Shown one piece after another: positions 34,607 to 43,083 of a DNA stretch of 64,000 nucleotides (position 1 is its first letter; every line of letters begins with the position of its first letter). A program made the translations under genes and the position numbers. The notes under the pieces were generated by a model. The model was not told the origin of the DNA. It did not search any database and was given only the letters and a program-made list of their open reading frames with translations. The DNA lies in contig NZ_APND01000004.1 in NCBI RefSeq assembly GCF_040361215.1, positions 248,001-312,000 on the forward strand, given 5' to 3'. The DNA is from Salinisphaera dokdonensis. Lineage in GTDB: Bacteria > Pseudomonadota > Gammaproteobacteria > Nevskiales > Salinisphaeraceae.

Positions 34607-35434
34607 TTAACGCGCGCCTCTGGTCTGGCCGAGCGTGATGTAGACGGGCGCATGGTCTGAAACGGTTTTACGCGCGGTTTCGTGGGTGATGTTCAGCCAA
34701 CTCGGAAAATCCGCAATCCCGCTGCCTGCGATATCGAGCCGCCCAGGCCGCACCCAGATGTTGTCGTAGAGATTTGCGAAGCGATTGTCGTGTGACGACA
34801 GGGTTGTGGCGCCATGGGTAATCAACGGGCGTGCATTTTGACCGAGTGCTCGCCAAGCCGGCTCATCCGGCGTCATGTTGAAATCGCCCGCGAGCACAGC
34901 CGGCGCATCGAAGCTCTCCTCGAGCCACTGCCAGTAATCGGCAAGCGCCCGAATTTCTGGTGTGCGATCGGCTTTGCCGTCGCCGTAAAGGATATGAACG
35001 CTGGCGTAGACGAATCGCTGGCCGTCATCGCGATCGGCGAACAGCGCCGAAAACGGCTCACGCGCGAACACATCGCCGGGGTCGAGATAGACGACTGCCC
35101 CACCCTCGAACGAGACTTCGGCATCGCGCCAGATGAACGCATAGGCCTCCTTGTATGAGCCACGCCCGATCGTGTCGCTGGCGAGGCTGCTCCACCCCTC
35201 GTTCGTCACGGACTCCAGACGCTGCTCTAGCCGCTTGATCACCTGTGGCTTCATCACCTCCTGAACGGCGATTAGATCGAACCGGCTGAGCACCTCGGCC
35301 ACCGCCGCCTCGTTTTTCTCGTTGTCCCAACCCAGGTGCCTAACATTCCAACTCGCAACGCTCAGGCTGGCCTGTGCCGAGCCAGCCACGAATGCAAGAA
35401 CGAGAAAAACCGAGGCCAATATCCTAGCGCGCAT
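34607..35434 (-). CDS. Secreted endonuclease/exonuclease/phosphatase family protein
   Basis: The protein has 275 aa from the ATG MRARILASVFLVLAFVAG, with AGGAAG just upstream. Residues 1-22 form a signal peptide ending SAQAS. The DNase I-like fold shows SVASWNVRHLG near the start, the metal glutamate in IAVQEV, AGDFNMTPDEPAW in the middle and VSDHAPVYITL at the end with the catalytic histidine. It is probably a periplasmic or exported nuclease or phosphodiesterase. The full set of active residues is present. It heads a two-gene unit with the membrane protein. Confidence 0.82.
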   Translation of the reverse strand: MRARILASVFLVLAFVAGSAQASLSVASWNVRHLGWDNEKNEAAVAEVLSRFDLIAVQEVMKPQVIKRLEQRLESVTNEGWSSLASDTIGRGSYKEAYAFIWRDAEVSFEGGAVVYLDPGDVFAREPFSALFADRDDGQRFVYASVHILYGDGKADRTPEIRALADYWQWLEESFDAPAVLAGDFNMTPDEPAWRALGQNARPLITHGATTLSSHDNRFANLYDNIWVRPGRLDIAGSGIADFPSWLNITHETARKTVSDHAPVYITLGQTRGAR

Positions 35435-35973
35435 ACTTCCTGTCTCCCTGAAAACAGGCGCCACTATAGATCGCGTCGATCCCTGCACAAGCAGCGAGAA
35501 GATGTTGTTTTTGGTGCTTTATCGACTACTTGGACAACTCAAACATGAGGGACTCCGGAACCAGCGCCATCTATATCCGGGTGGCTTATGTCGGTATGGC
35601 TCACCTGCGGCCGCGGTAGAGCGCCTGTGAGTTTACGGTTCGGGGAAACAAGAACCGGTATGAGTTGATCTTCGACGGACCCAGTCGCGCCCTCGGTGCA
35701 GGCAACTGCATTGTCGATATCGAACGGTGCGAACGAACGCCGCTTCCAATTCGAGAGCAAGAAAGAAGAAGCCGCTGCTTCAATTTCGCGACAGCTAGCC
35801 GAGTTCACCCCGATGGGACAAGTCCACTAACTCGGCTGCAGACAAGGCTGTCTCGCTTGTCATACCCTATTTTGCCCTGGCGTGCGCGGTCGTTATCTAA
35901 GGAACTAAAGTTGCTTGTGGAATCAACGCTTCGCTCTAGCGTTGACGATACGACCTATCAGGAAACCAAGCCC
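35435..35973. other. Divergent intergenic gap
   Basis: About 540 bp. Frames on both strands here (for example 35539-35808 minus) lack start sites and look non-coding. It must hold the promoters of the EEP nuclease and the lipoprotein, but no clear -35/-10 pair stands out. Confidence 0.5.
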
Positions 35974-36885
35974 ATGATCTCTCGCCACACCTTCGGTATT
36001 ACAGCCGCGCTCGCAGTGACCGCCTTGTCGGGCTGCGCCACGGCGCCGCCAACTATGCACGACACCGACCCCGACCACTCACAAGCGTGGAATCTCACGC
36101 GTGCGGCCGGCTACGAAACCCTCGAAGACGTAGAACACGAAAAGGTCGAGCAACAGATCGACACGAACGGCGCGAGCCTGGGCGGCACGCTGGCGGCCGG
36201 CGGGCTGGGCTTTCTGAGTAACCCCAATGGTCTTTCTCTCGGCGGCAACGTCGGCATGAACATGCTCACGAACCTGCTTCTGGGCGGCGACGTGCCCAAG
36301 GCGGGAGGCACGAACATCGTTGCCTGGATTCCGAAAAGCGAAGCTGCCACCAGCGATGAAGCAATCGTTCAGGCGAAAAGCCGCATGACGACGCTGGCCC
36401 GCGCGGGCATGGAAGCCATGCAGATGCCCACTCCCTACCATTGGGAGCGGATCAGGCAAACCGACCCGCAAAAAGCCTCCTATGACGCGCTAATTGGATA
36501 CATCGGCGGCGGCGAATGCGAAACATCGTCCTACATCTGCGAAGTGAGCTTCAGCATCCCCATGCTCGGGAAGGCCTCGCAACAGATCAATGATGCAGTT
36601 GCACCGGCCGTGCTCGGCGGCTATCCAGCGTGGCGCGTTGAATTCGGCGTGAGCTACTACTTCCGCGACACCGCAGGCTGGACGGCTACTAAAGAGCCAC
36701 ACCTGCCAATGCTTCGCTTGCTCAACGGCATGAGCACAGAATTGCCGCGCAATTACTTCATCTATATCGCGCCGAACCGCATGCCATTCCAGAAGAACGA
36801 GTCCGAGTACGCCCTGTTCCCGGCCCCGATGGTTCTCCACGAGGGCCAGGCGCTGTACTTCATCGAACCAGCACCGGGCGCCTAG
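35974..36885 (+). CDS. Lipoprotein, unknown
   Basis: The protein has 303 aa from the ATG at 35974 (AGGA about 10 nt upstream). A signal peptide with lipobox LSGC ends near residue 21, so the protein is anchored to a membrane through Cys21. A Gly-rich hydrophobic segment near residues 75-105 (LAAGGLGFLSNPNGLSLGG) resembles a glycine zipper. The rest is a soluble domain with two conserved-looking cysteines (GGGECETSSYICEV). The frame is open 300 bp upstream but that part is not coding-like. The function is unknown. Confidence 0.7.
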   Translation: MISRHTFGITAALAVTALSGCATAPPTMHDTDPDHSQAWNLTRAAGYETLEDVEHEKVEQQIDTNGASLGGTLAAGGLGFLSNPNGLSLGGNVGMNMLTNLLLGGDVPKAGGTNIVAWIPKSEAATSDEAIVQAKSRMTTLARAGMEAMQMPTPYHWERIRQTDPQKASYDALIGYIGGGECETSSYICEVSFSIPMLGKASQQINDAVAPAVLGGYPAWRVEFGVSYYFRDTAGWTATKEPHLPMLRLLNGMSTELPRNYFIYIAPNRMPFQKNESEYALFPAPMVLHEGQALYFIEPAPGA

Positions 36886-36932
36886 TCCGCTCTCATGCGC
36901 AGATTGCGCTATATAACGAAGGGAAAAGCCCA

Positions 36933-37310
36933 GTGAATAAGAAAATAATCGGCCTCAAGGTCGGGTTCGCTACTGCGATCTGCTGAGCGTTAAGCGTGCC
37001 GGCTTTAGCGGCCACGGGTTCGACTGGCCTTAATCGGAGCGCGAGCTCGGATGAGGTCTACGAGTATGCGATCGGACGTACTGAAATTATCGCGTGCTCG
37101 GGCCAGCGCTACCACGGTATCAAAATCCAGCTGCAACGTGGCATGGCTGACTTGCTACGACGATTTACCGTTGATCACGTCGGCGACATGGTTCAGTTTC
37201 GCATCGGCCAGTTCACCACCGATCCAGCACGACTCGACAGGTCGATTCGAAACGGCGTACTGGAGGTCCCTACTCCGGCTGGGCCGCTGCGAACCTCGAC
37301 TTCTGCCTGA
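36933..37310 (+). pseudogene. SecD P1-head-like periplasmic protein with in-frame TGA
   Basis: From a GTG with AAGGGA upstream the frame reads a signal peptide (MNKKIIGLKVGFATAIC), hits TGA at 36984-36986 (codon 18), and continues in the same frame as ALSVPALAATGS onward. The mature part has IKIQLQRGMADLLRRFTVDH and FRIGQF, a pattern like the head of the SecD periplasmic P1 domain. Either the gene is inactivated inside its signal peptide or a GTG at about 36996 allows a leaderless form. The fold call is inference. Confidence 0.45.
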
Positions 37311-37366
37311 ATCGGCGCTCTACCGGCCGGTTCGGTCTTCGCTATTGATCTTGAGGCCGAGCGGAC

Positions 37367-37765
37367 GTGAAGAAAGTTTGCTCGGCCCGCTTCCTTCACG
37401 TCTTAACCCCGTACCAGCGTATGCCAATCCCATCGTCGATTTTGAGCGCGAGCGACTACCAAGCCATGCGAAATGCCCACCGGGAAAGCCTGGCCGCCTG
37501 GGCGAAATACTCCTGGGGCATGTTCTTCGGGGCCACCCTTATGGCCATATTGTTGAACGAATGGAGCACGCAGGATCGTTTCGGGGCCACGATCCCGCTC
37601 GACGGTTCGGGTTATTGCACCGTACTCGCTGCGGTGCTTCTCGCAGCGTATTACCTGCGACGGAGATTCTTGGAAAAGTATCTCAGCGCGGCTCTCGACA
37701 CCTATCTACGACAGCTCCCTGCGGCTGAGCGCGAACAGGAGCGGCGCCGCGCCTATCGCGGATAG
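37367..37765 (+). CDS. Small membrane protein, unknown
   Basis: The protein has 132 aa from the GTG at 37367; an ATG at 37421 is the alternative, and neither has a good ribosome site. Two hydrophobic segments lie near residues 44-62 and 78-95, followed by a long basic helix (LRQLPAAEREQERRRAYRG). The family is unknown. It runs toward the SRAP gene, converging 15 bp apart. Confidence 0.5.
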   Translation: MKKVCSARFLHVLTPYQRMPIPSSILSASDYQAMRNAHRESLAAWAKYSWGMFFGATLMAILLNEWSTQDRFGATIPLDGSGYCTVLAAVLLAAYYLRRRFLEKYLSAALDTYLRQLPAAEREQERRRAYRG

Positions 37766-37780
37766 CGTCACGACCGGACC

Positions 37781-38467
37781 TTACACTCGCTCGATTATCG
37801 CCGCCTCATCGTTGCTCGGTTTATTCACGAGTGTTGAGATCGGCCAGCTCTCGTAGGATCGAACCACCCCGTCTTCGAGAATTCCATGCAGATCCTCGAC
37901 TGAAGCATCGGCCGGCGCATCGACCCAAGCGCGTGCTGCGTCGTTGGTCAGGGCCAGCGGCTGGCGACTATGAATATGAGCGATATCGTCGTGCGGTTTG
38001 CCGGTTAGGATCGTGAACGTCACAGCACCAGCGAGCTTGTGATCCGAAGGCAGCCCCTTCGCCTGCGTCCATAGTCCGGCAAAGAAGAACGGTTCGCCGT
38101 CCCCAGGTCGAATCAACCAGGGTTGTTTGCCCCCTTCCTCGCGTTTCTGCCACTCGATCCAGTAGTCGGCTGCACAAAGCAGCCGGCGCTTTTGAAAGGC
38201 GTTGGAGAAAGGCTGCTTGCTTGCAACCGTCTCGCTGCGCGCGTTGATCGGAGCAAACTTTTCGTCTTTTGCGCCACTCGGAATCAAGCCCCACCACGCC
38301 GAACCCATCTTGAGGCTGTTGTCGCGTGGCGTGCGTAGTGCGCACGCCCGCATGCCACCTGGCGGCAGGTTATACCCTGGTACGTCGGCTACATCTTCGG
38401 GCGAGGCCGCCTCGATCAGTTTCGCAAAATGCGCTGCCGAGGTCGTTCGGCCGTAGCGTCCACACAT
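37781..38467 (-). CDS. yedK: SRAP-domain protein (YedK/HMCES-like)
   Basis: The protein has 228 aa and begins MCGRYG, placing the catalytic Cys2 that forms a stable crosslink with abasic sites in single-stranded DNA. INARSET (the Asn-Arg substrate loop) and the active glutamate in LCAADYWIEW are present, followed by HSRQPLAL in the position of the usual HxRMP. These residues mark a functional SRAP protein that shields abasic sites at replication forks. Mobile elements often carry it. No LexA box was seen upstream. Confidence 0.88.
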   Translation of the reverse strand: MCGRYGRTTSAAHFAKLIEAASPEDVADVPGYNLPPGGMRACALRTPRDNSLKMGSAWWGLIPSGAKDEKFAPINARSETVASKQPFSNAFQKRRLLCAADYWIEWQKREEGGKQPWLIRPGDGEPFFFAGLWTQAKGLPSDHKLAGAVTFTILTGKPHDDIAHIHSRQPLALTNDAARAWVDAPADASVEDLHGILEDGVVRSYESWPISTLVNKPSNDEAAIIERV

Positions 38468-38786
38468 AGCAATAGCACGCGATCAGCGTCGTTCCAGAAC
38501 CCTGAGTTTAATCTACCGCACCAGAGCTGTTGCGCGTGTAGGGGTCGGCTCCAGGCGGAGCCCTTTAATTTTGGAGCTCGCCATGCAGGACGATACGCAG
38601 CCGATCGCGACGAGCCTCCTCCGCTTGAGTCGCCTCTCACGAGAGTCGCCTGCCCAAGACTAAGTTTCGAGATCGCATATAGGAAAAGTAGTCGATATCG
38701 GCGTTTTGCGCGTCTTGTCGATCACATGCCTCGTTGTAAGTTGGTCTCATCGGCAGTGTGCCGTGACGATCACTTCCGAGGACCTC
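38468..38786. other. Gap with GC hairpin before the integration genes
   Basis: About 320 bp without a gene. GGCTCC (38547-38552) and GGAGCC (38557-38562) form a short stem followed by TTTAATTTT, which could end plus-strand transcripts. Otherwise nothing is seen. Confidence 0.4.
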
Positions 38787-39041
38787 ATGACTTTGTACCC
38801 ACAGCCTCTCTTGAGCGATGAAGATCTCGCCGAACTGACGGGATACGAGCCGAATCAGATCCAAAGACAAATGCGATGGCTTAAGGAAAACGGCGTTGCA
38901 TTCACACTGCGTCGTGACGGCCGCCCGCGTACGACCTGGGGTGCGTACGAGCGTGCCATGGCGAGCGCTGGATCGGCTTCGAGCGAGCCAAACTTTGATG
39001 CGCTGCGTGCACGCGCGACGAAACATCAAGCCCGCGGTTAA
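38787..39041 (+). CDS. DUF4224-like integrase partner
   Basis: The protein has 84 aa from the ATG MTLYPQPLLSDEDLAELTG, with CGAGG about 5 nt upstream. The pattern LSDEDLAELTGYEPNQIQRQM followed by a helix-turn-helix-like end (RWLKENGVAFTLRRDGRPRTTW) is typical of the small DUF4224 proteins found just before phage and island integrases, which may act as excisionases. It ends 9 bp before the integrase start, so the two are cotranscribed. Confidence 0.75.
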   Translation: MTLYPQPLLSDEDLAELTGYEPNQIQRQMRWLKENGVAFTLRRDGRPRTTWGAYERAMASAGSASSEPNFDALRARATKHQARG

Positions 39042-39050
39042 GTAAGCGAG

Positions 39051-40046
39051 ATGGGACGTCGTAGACAGCGCGACCTCGGCCTGCCGAAACGAGTCTATAT
39101 CCGAGGCCCGAGCTACTATTTTGTTGATACGAGCGGGAACTGGAATCGACTTACGCGAGTGGCTGACGGCGAGGCGGCCATGTTGCGCGATCTCGCGGCG
39201 TTGAAAGAGACAACAACCGCCGAGCCAGGTATGCGAGAGGTCTTTCGCCGTTACCGTACAGATGTGCTCCCTAAGAAAGCAGCAAGCACGGCTAAAACCC
39301 AAGGGCGACAACTCGAACAGCTCGAAACTATATTCGGCGCCATGGAGCCACCTTCGATAAAGCCGCATCACGTAGCACAGTTCCACGATATCCGCGGCCG
39401 TGATCGAGCAGTATCCGCTAACCGTGAACTCGCTCTGTTTTCCCACGTTATGAGGTATGCGATTCGCATCGGAAAATTGCCGTCAGGTGTTAACCCCTGC
39501 TCTACGATTCAACGGCACAAAGAAGAGGCTCGAGATCGCTATATCGAGCATGAGGAGTACAACGCAGTCTGGCAGCGCGCTAGCGCCCAAATGCGGGTTC
39601 TCATGGATCTGGCCTATCTCACCGGGCAGCGCCAAGCTGATCTCGTCGGCCTAAAACGATCGCAGCTTCGAGCAGACGGTATCCACTTTCGGCAGCAAAA
39701 GAGCGTCACGCGAGGCAAAGTGGCGCGCAAGCTCATCATCGAATACTCAGACCAGCTCAGGAGCGTGCTGAGCGCGGCCGGGGAACTCACTGAAGGCCCC
39801 AGCCTATACGTGATCTGCAAAAGCGATGGTCAGAGATATACCTCCGCCGGTGTGCAGACTGCGTGGCAACGCCTGATGGAAGACTCTATGCGCGCAGGCG
39901 TGATATCGGAGCGATTCACGTTCCACGATATCAGGGCAAAGGCGGGTTCAGACGACGGCGACGGACGCCTGCTAGGCCACATGAGCGAGGCGACTAGGCG
40001 TCGGATATACCGTCGGAAGCCGGAAAAATTCCGACCTGTTTACTAG
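39051..40046 (+). CDS. int: Tyrosine recombinase (site-specific integrase)
   Basis: The protein has 331 aa. An N-terminal arm-binding part is followed by a SAM-like core-binding domain (about 58-150) and the catalytic domain. Active residues are R194 (TGQRQADL), K217, H292-R295 (FHDIR), H310 (LLGHM) and Y320 (RRRIYRR). The full set is present, so it looks active. Its stop codon lies 70 bp from the 3' end of a tRNA-Lys gene. Such integrases join element DNA to the tRNA 3' end and the attachment core is expected there. It is short for the family (usual 380-420), as some phage types are. Confidence 0.9.
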   Translation: MGRRRQRDLGLPKRVYIRGPSYYFVDTSGNWNRLTRVADGEAAMLRDLAALKETTTAEPGMREVFRRYRTDVLPKKAASTAKTQGRQLEQLETIFGAMEPPSIKPHHVAQFHDIRGRDRAVSANRELALFSHVMRYAIRIGKLPSGVNPCSTIQRHKEEARDRYIEHEEYNAVWQRASAQMRVLMDLAYLTGQRQADLVGLKRSQLRADGIHFRQQKSVTRGKVARKLIIEYSDQLRSVLSAAGELTEGPSLYVICKSDGQRYTSAGVQTAWQRLMEDSMRAGVISERFTFHDIRAKAGSDDGDGRLLGHMSEATRRRIYRRKPEKFRPVY

Positions 40047-40073
40047 GTTATTTTAGAATTCTTCTAAAATAAC
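40047..40073. terminator. 12-bp perfect inverted repeat after int
   Basis: GTTATTTTAGAA (40047-40058) and TTCTAAAATAAC (40062-40073) are exact inverted copies around 3 nt, beginning 1 bp after the int stop codon. It may terminate int transcription or be an arm-type recombinase site near the attachment core. Confidence 0.55.
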
Positions 40074-40116
40074 GAGCGAAGCATGCATTATGCACACTCG
40101 CAAGTACCTGAAAAAA

Positions 40117-40192
40117 TGGTGGGCCGTGCAGGATTCGAACCTGCGACCAATTGATTAAAAGTCAACTGCTCTACCAACTGAGCTAACGGCCC
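40117..40192 (-). tRNA. tRNA-Lys (anticodon TTT)
   Basis: The minus strand reads GGGCCGTTAGCTCAG at the 5' end, an anticodon arm GACTTTTAATC and GTTCGAATC in the T arm, closing with the acceptor ACGGCCC, discriminator A and an encoded CCA (40117-40119). The seven acceptor pairs match. The 3' end faces the integrase, so this is the probable attachment site. It marks the boundary between accessory DNA on the left and core genes on the right. Confidence 0.95.
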
Positions 40193-40240
40193 GCTGTTGC
40201 GGCGCGCATCATACCCGATTCGCGCGTGAAAATCAGCGCT

Positions 40241-40936
40241 TTATTCGCGATAGATTGTCGGGTCTGCGAACCCGGCATCGGCGAAGCCGTCTGCACGTAG
40301 TCGGCACGCGTCGCAAACCCCACAGGCACGGCCCTCGGCGTCGGCCTGATAGCAGGAAACGGTCCGGGCGTAATCCACTTCGAGCGACGTACCGAGACTT
40401 ACGATTTCGCCCTTGCTCAGGTGCATGAGCGGCGTGGAAATCTGTACGCGCTCGCCTGTTTCGACCGCCGCTTTGGTCGCGAAGCCTGCAAGTTTCTGGA
40501 ACGCGTCGATGAACTCGGGCCGGCAATCGGGGTAGCCGGAGTAATCGACCGCATTCACCCCGATATAGATCGCCTCGGCCCCAAGTACTTCCGCCCAGCC
40601 CAGCGCAACTGAAAGAAACACCGTGTTTCGTGCCGGGACGTAGGTAGAAGGAATACCCTCGCTCGGTGATTCCGGCACGTCGATGCCGTCGTCAGTCAGC
40701 GCGGACCCACCCATGCCGTCGAAATCGAGCCGAACACATTTATGGTCTGCGATCCATTCGTTCTCCGCGACATGTCGCCGAGCCGCCTCAAGCTCTGCCG
40801 TGTGTCGCTGGCCATAGTCGAAGCTCAGCGCATAACAGACATAACCGTCTGCCTTCGCCTTCGCCAGACAGGTCGTGGAGTCCAGGCCGCCGGAAAACAG
40901 CACGACGGCGCGCCGTTGATGGTTCATATCAGACAT
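40241..40936 (-). CDS. queC: 7-cyano-7-deazaguanine synthase
   Basis: The protein has 231 aa. The ATP-pyrophosphatase loop FSGGLDSTTC lies at residues 14-23, and a C-terminal cysteine group (SCYQ, ACGVCDACRLR) binds zinc. QueC turns 7-carboxy-7-deazaguanine into preQ0 with ammonia and ATP, a step in queuosine synthesis. The MSD start is supported by a short GAAAG; MNHQRR three codons later is possible. It follows queE by 12 bp, so the two are cotranscribed. Confidence 0.95.
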   Translation of the reverse strand: MSDMNHQRRAVVLFSGGLDSTTCLAKAKADGYVCYALSFDYGQRHTAELEAARRHVAENEWIADHKCVRLDFDGMGGSALTDDGIDVPESPSEGIPSTYVPARNTVFLSVALGWAEVLGAEAIYIGVNAVDYSGYPDCRPEFIDAFQKLAGFATKAAVETGERVQISTPLMHLSKGEIVSLGTSLEVDYARTVSCYQADAEGRACGVCDACRLRADGFADAGFADPTIYRE

Positions 40937-40948
40937 GATGGACTTTCG

Positions 40949-41662
40949 TTAGCGACCGGGTTCGTCGCCCCAGAGTTGCTTGTGCAGCTGAAGCTGCAGA
41001 CGCACCGGCAAACGATCGGCGACGATCCATTCCCCTAGTGCGCGGGCATCGACTTGCCCGAAGCTCGGCGAGAACCAGACTTCGCAACCGTTTGGCAGGG
41101 ACAATTCCGCAAGCCGATCCCGTGACCATTCGTAATCCGCGCGCGAGCAGATGACGAACTTGATCTGGTCGTGGTCGGTGAGTGCGTCGATGTTGCCCCA
41201 GAGATTACGGGCGCTTTCACCCGAGTCAGGGGTCTTTATATCGACAACGCGCGACGCGCGGGTGTCGACGGGCCGAATATCCAACGCGCCCGCGGTTTCA
41301 ACGCTCACCGCGTAGCCGGCATCGCAGAGCCGACGAATCAGCATCGCTGCGTTCGGCTGAGCCAGCGGCTCGCCCCCGGTGACGCATACATGGCGCGCAC
41401 CGAGACGGTCCACTTCGGCGACTATTTCGTCGAGGGTATGCCACTCACCACCGGAAAACGCATAGGCGGTATCGCAGTAATGGCAGCGCAAGGGGCAGCC
41501 GGTCAGGCGCACGAACGTGCAGACCGCACCCGCTTCGCGGGCCTCGCCCTGCAGTGAACAGAAGATCTCCGTCAGGCGCAGCGCGTTGACGCGCTCCTGC
41601 CAGCGGCTCTCAGTAATGCCTTCGGATTGAGGCCGTTCCCCGGCCTCGATAACGGTCGGCAA
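40949..41662 (-). CDS. queE: 7-carboxy-7-deazaguanine synthase (radical SAM)
   Basis: The protein has 237 aa. The radical-SAM cluster CPLRCHYC (C-x3-C-x2-C) lies near residues 56-63, after the substrate-binding EIFCSLQGEAREAG. GGEPL, the SAM-binding glutamate motif, is present. It makes the deazapurine core from carboxy-tetrahydropterin, just before QueC. The first 25 or so residues are a non-conserved extension. The start is 2 bp from the cpoB stop codon, placing it at the end of the tol-pal operon. Confidence 0.95.
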   Translation of the reverse strand: MPTVIEAGERPQSEGITESRWQERVNALRLTEIFCSLQGEAREAGAVCTFVRLTGCPLRCHYCDTAYAFSGGEWHTLDEIVAEVDRLGARHVCVTGGEPLAQPNAAMLIRRLCDAGYAVSVETAGALDIRPVDTRASRVVDIKTPDSGESARNLWGNIDALTDHDQIKFVICSRADYEWSRDRLAELSLPNGCEVWFSPSFGQVDARALGEWIVADRLPVRLQLQLHKQLWGDEPGR

Positions 41663-41664
41663 TG

Positions 41665-42423
41665 CTATCCGTCCAGGCCCTGAAGACGCTTGCGGGCCAT
41701 TTCGGCCACGCTGCTGTCGGGATATTGGTCGACAACCCGCTTGAGGGTGCCATAAGCGTTATCGACTTCGCCGCGCTCGTCCTGGATTACGCCAATCTTG
41801 TAGAGCGAACCCGGCACCTTGTCACTGGCGCGGAAACGATTCACGACGGTCTGGAAAGCTTCCAGCGAGGCGTCGTAATTACGCTTGACGTAGTTGGCTT
41901 CACCGAGCCAGTACCAGGCGTTGTCGGTAAAGCTGCTTTCGGGGTTCTGCTGAAGAAAGCCCTTGAAAGCGCCAATGGCGGCGTCGTAATTGCCATTCTT
42001 CAACTGATCGAAGGCTGCCGAGTACTGTTTCTCGACCTCCGGATCCTGGGAGTTGGCGTAGTCGTCGTTCTGCTGAGTCGACGATCCGTCGCGCATGCCG
42101 GCACCGCCGGGCGTGCCGCCGCCGTTCTCGAGCGCGTTCAAACGCTTGTCGAGATTCTCGTAGAGATCACGCTGACCCTGCTCGTTCTGACGCAGCTTGT
42201 ATTGCAGCGTATCGACCTGCCCCTGCAGGTCACGCACTTCAGACTGAAGTCGCTGAATATCCTGAAACAGGGAAAACAGGTTGGGCCCGCCGCTGTTGTT
42301 CTGAGCGAGCATGACCGGCTGGTCGTTGGCGCTTGCCGGAGCAGCCGACGCCGGCCGGGACTGAGTCCCGGCCGCCGTGGCCACGGCAAACGTCACGAAA
42401 GCAATAGATAAAGCGTGACGCAT
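41665..42423 (-). CDS. cpoB: Tol-Pal cell division coordinator CpoB
   Basis: The protein has 252 aa with a signal peptide (to about residue 28). A coiled coil follows (QDIQRLQSEVRDLQGQVDTL and on to LDKRLNALE) that forms the trimer, then a Gly/Ser linker and tetratricopeptide repeats from about 125 (YSAAFDQLKNGNYDAAIGAF, then PESSFTDNAWYWLGEANY). CpoB is periplasmic and links Tol-Pal constriction to peptidoglycan synthesis. It lies 9 bp after pal. Confidence 0.93.
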   Translation of the reverse strand: MRHALSIAFVTFAVATAAGTQSRPASAAPASANDQPVMLAQNNSGGPNLFSLFQDIQRLQSEVRDLQGQVDTLQYKLRQNEQGQRDLYENLDKRLNALENGGGTPGGAGMRDGSSTQQNDDYANSQDPEVEKQYSAAFDQLKNGNYDAAIGAFKGFLQQNPESSFTDNAWYWLGEANYVKRNYDASLEAFQTVVNRFRASDKVPGSLYKIGVIQDERGEVDNAYGTLKRVVDQYPDSSVAEMARKRLQGLDG

Positions 42424-42432
42424 GACGGGTAC

Positions 42433-43014
42433 TTACTTGGTGTAAATGAACTCGACGCGACGGTTCTGCGAATACGCCGATTCAGTCGAGCCCAGCTCGG
42501 CCGGACGCTCTTCGCCGAAGGACAGCGTGGAGAGCTGGCTGGCGCTGGCGCCGGAGAGCACGATCGCCTGCTGCACGGATTCCGCACGACGCTCGCCCAG
42601 GGCGACGTTGTACTCACGCGTGCCGCGCTCGTCAGTGTGGCCTTCCATACGCAGCTTCACGTTCGGGTGCTCGCTCAGGTAACGGCCGTGGGCCTGGATC
42701 GCCTGAGAGAAGCGCGACGGGATCGCACTCTGATCGAGATCGAAATAGATGATGCGGGTCGACAGCGGGTTGTTCGGGTCGGTGAACATGCTGCGGTCGG
42801 CCGGGTCGATGCCTTCCAGACCACGAACATCGATGTCGCGACCGGAGTTCATGCCCATGCCCTGATCGCCCTGGTTGCCCATGCCGGCAGCCGGCATGTC
42901 TTCGCCATCACGCAGGTTCTTGTTGCCCCCACACGCTGCCAGCGCCACCGAAGCGGCCATCAGCAACGCCACCAGCGGCAAACGCTGGCCCTTGTTAATC
43001 GTCATGTTTTTCAT
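42433..43014 (-). CDS. pal: Peptidoglycan-associated lipoprotein
   Basis: About 193 aa from the ATG MKNMTINKGQRLPLVALL (an ATG three codons on has a better-spaced AAGGA). The lipobox LAAC is at the end of the signal peptide, followed by a Gly/Met-rich linker. The OmpA-like domain has IYFDLDQSAIP and the peptidoglycan-binding EGHTDERGTREYNVALGERR. Pal anchors the outer membrane to peptidoglycan and is handed on by TolB. The gene lies directly after tolB. Confidence 0.95.
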   Translation of the reverse strand: MKNMTINKGQRLPLVALLMAASVALAACGGNKNLRDGEDMPAAGMGNQGDQGMGMNSGRDIDVRGLEGIDPADRSMFTDPNNPLSTRIIYFDLDQSAIPSRFSQAIQAHGRYLSEHPNVKLRMEGHTDERGTREYNVALGERRAESVQQAIVLSGASASQLSTLSFGEERPAELGSTESAYSQNRRVEFIYTK

Positions 43015-43083
43015 CCTTGTGAAAACTCCTATGGACTGTTCGGCCAATGGCCGTTTCTTGTCTAAACACTACCTGACCGGTGT

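Noticed and set aside
35539..35808. An 89-codon minus-strand frame in the gap before the lipoprotein
   Set aside because: No ribosome site, no family pattern, and it overlaps the likely promoter region of both flanking genes.
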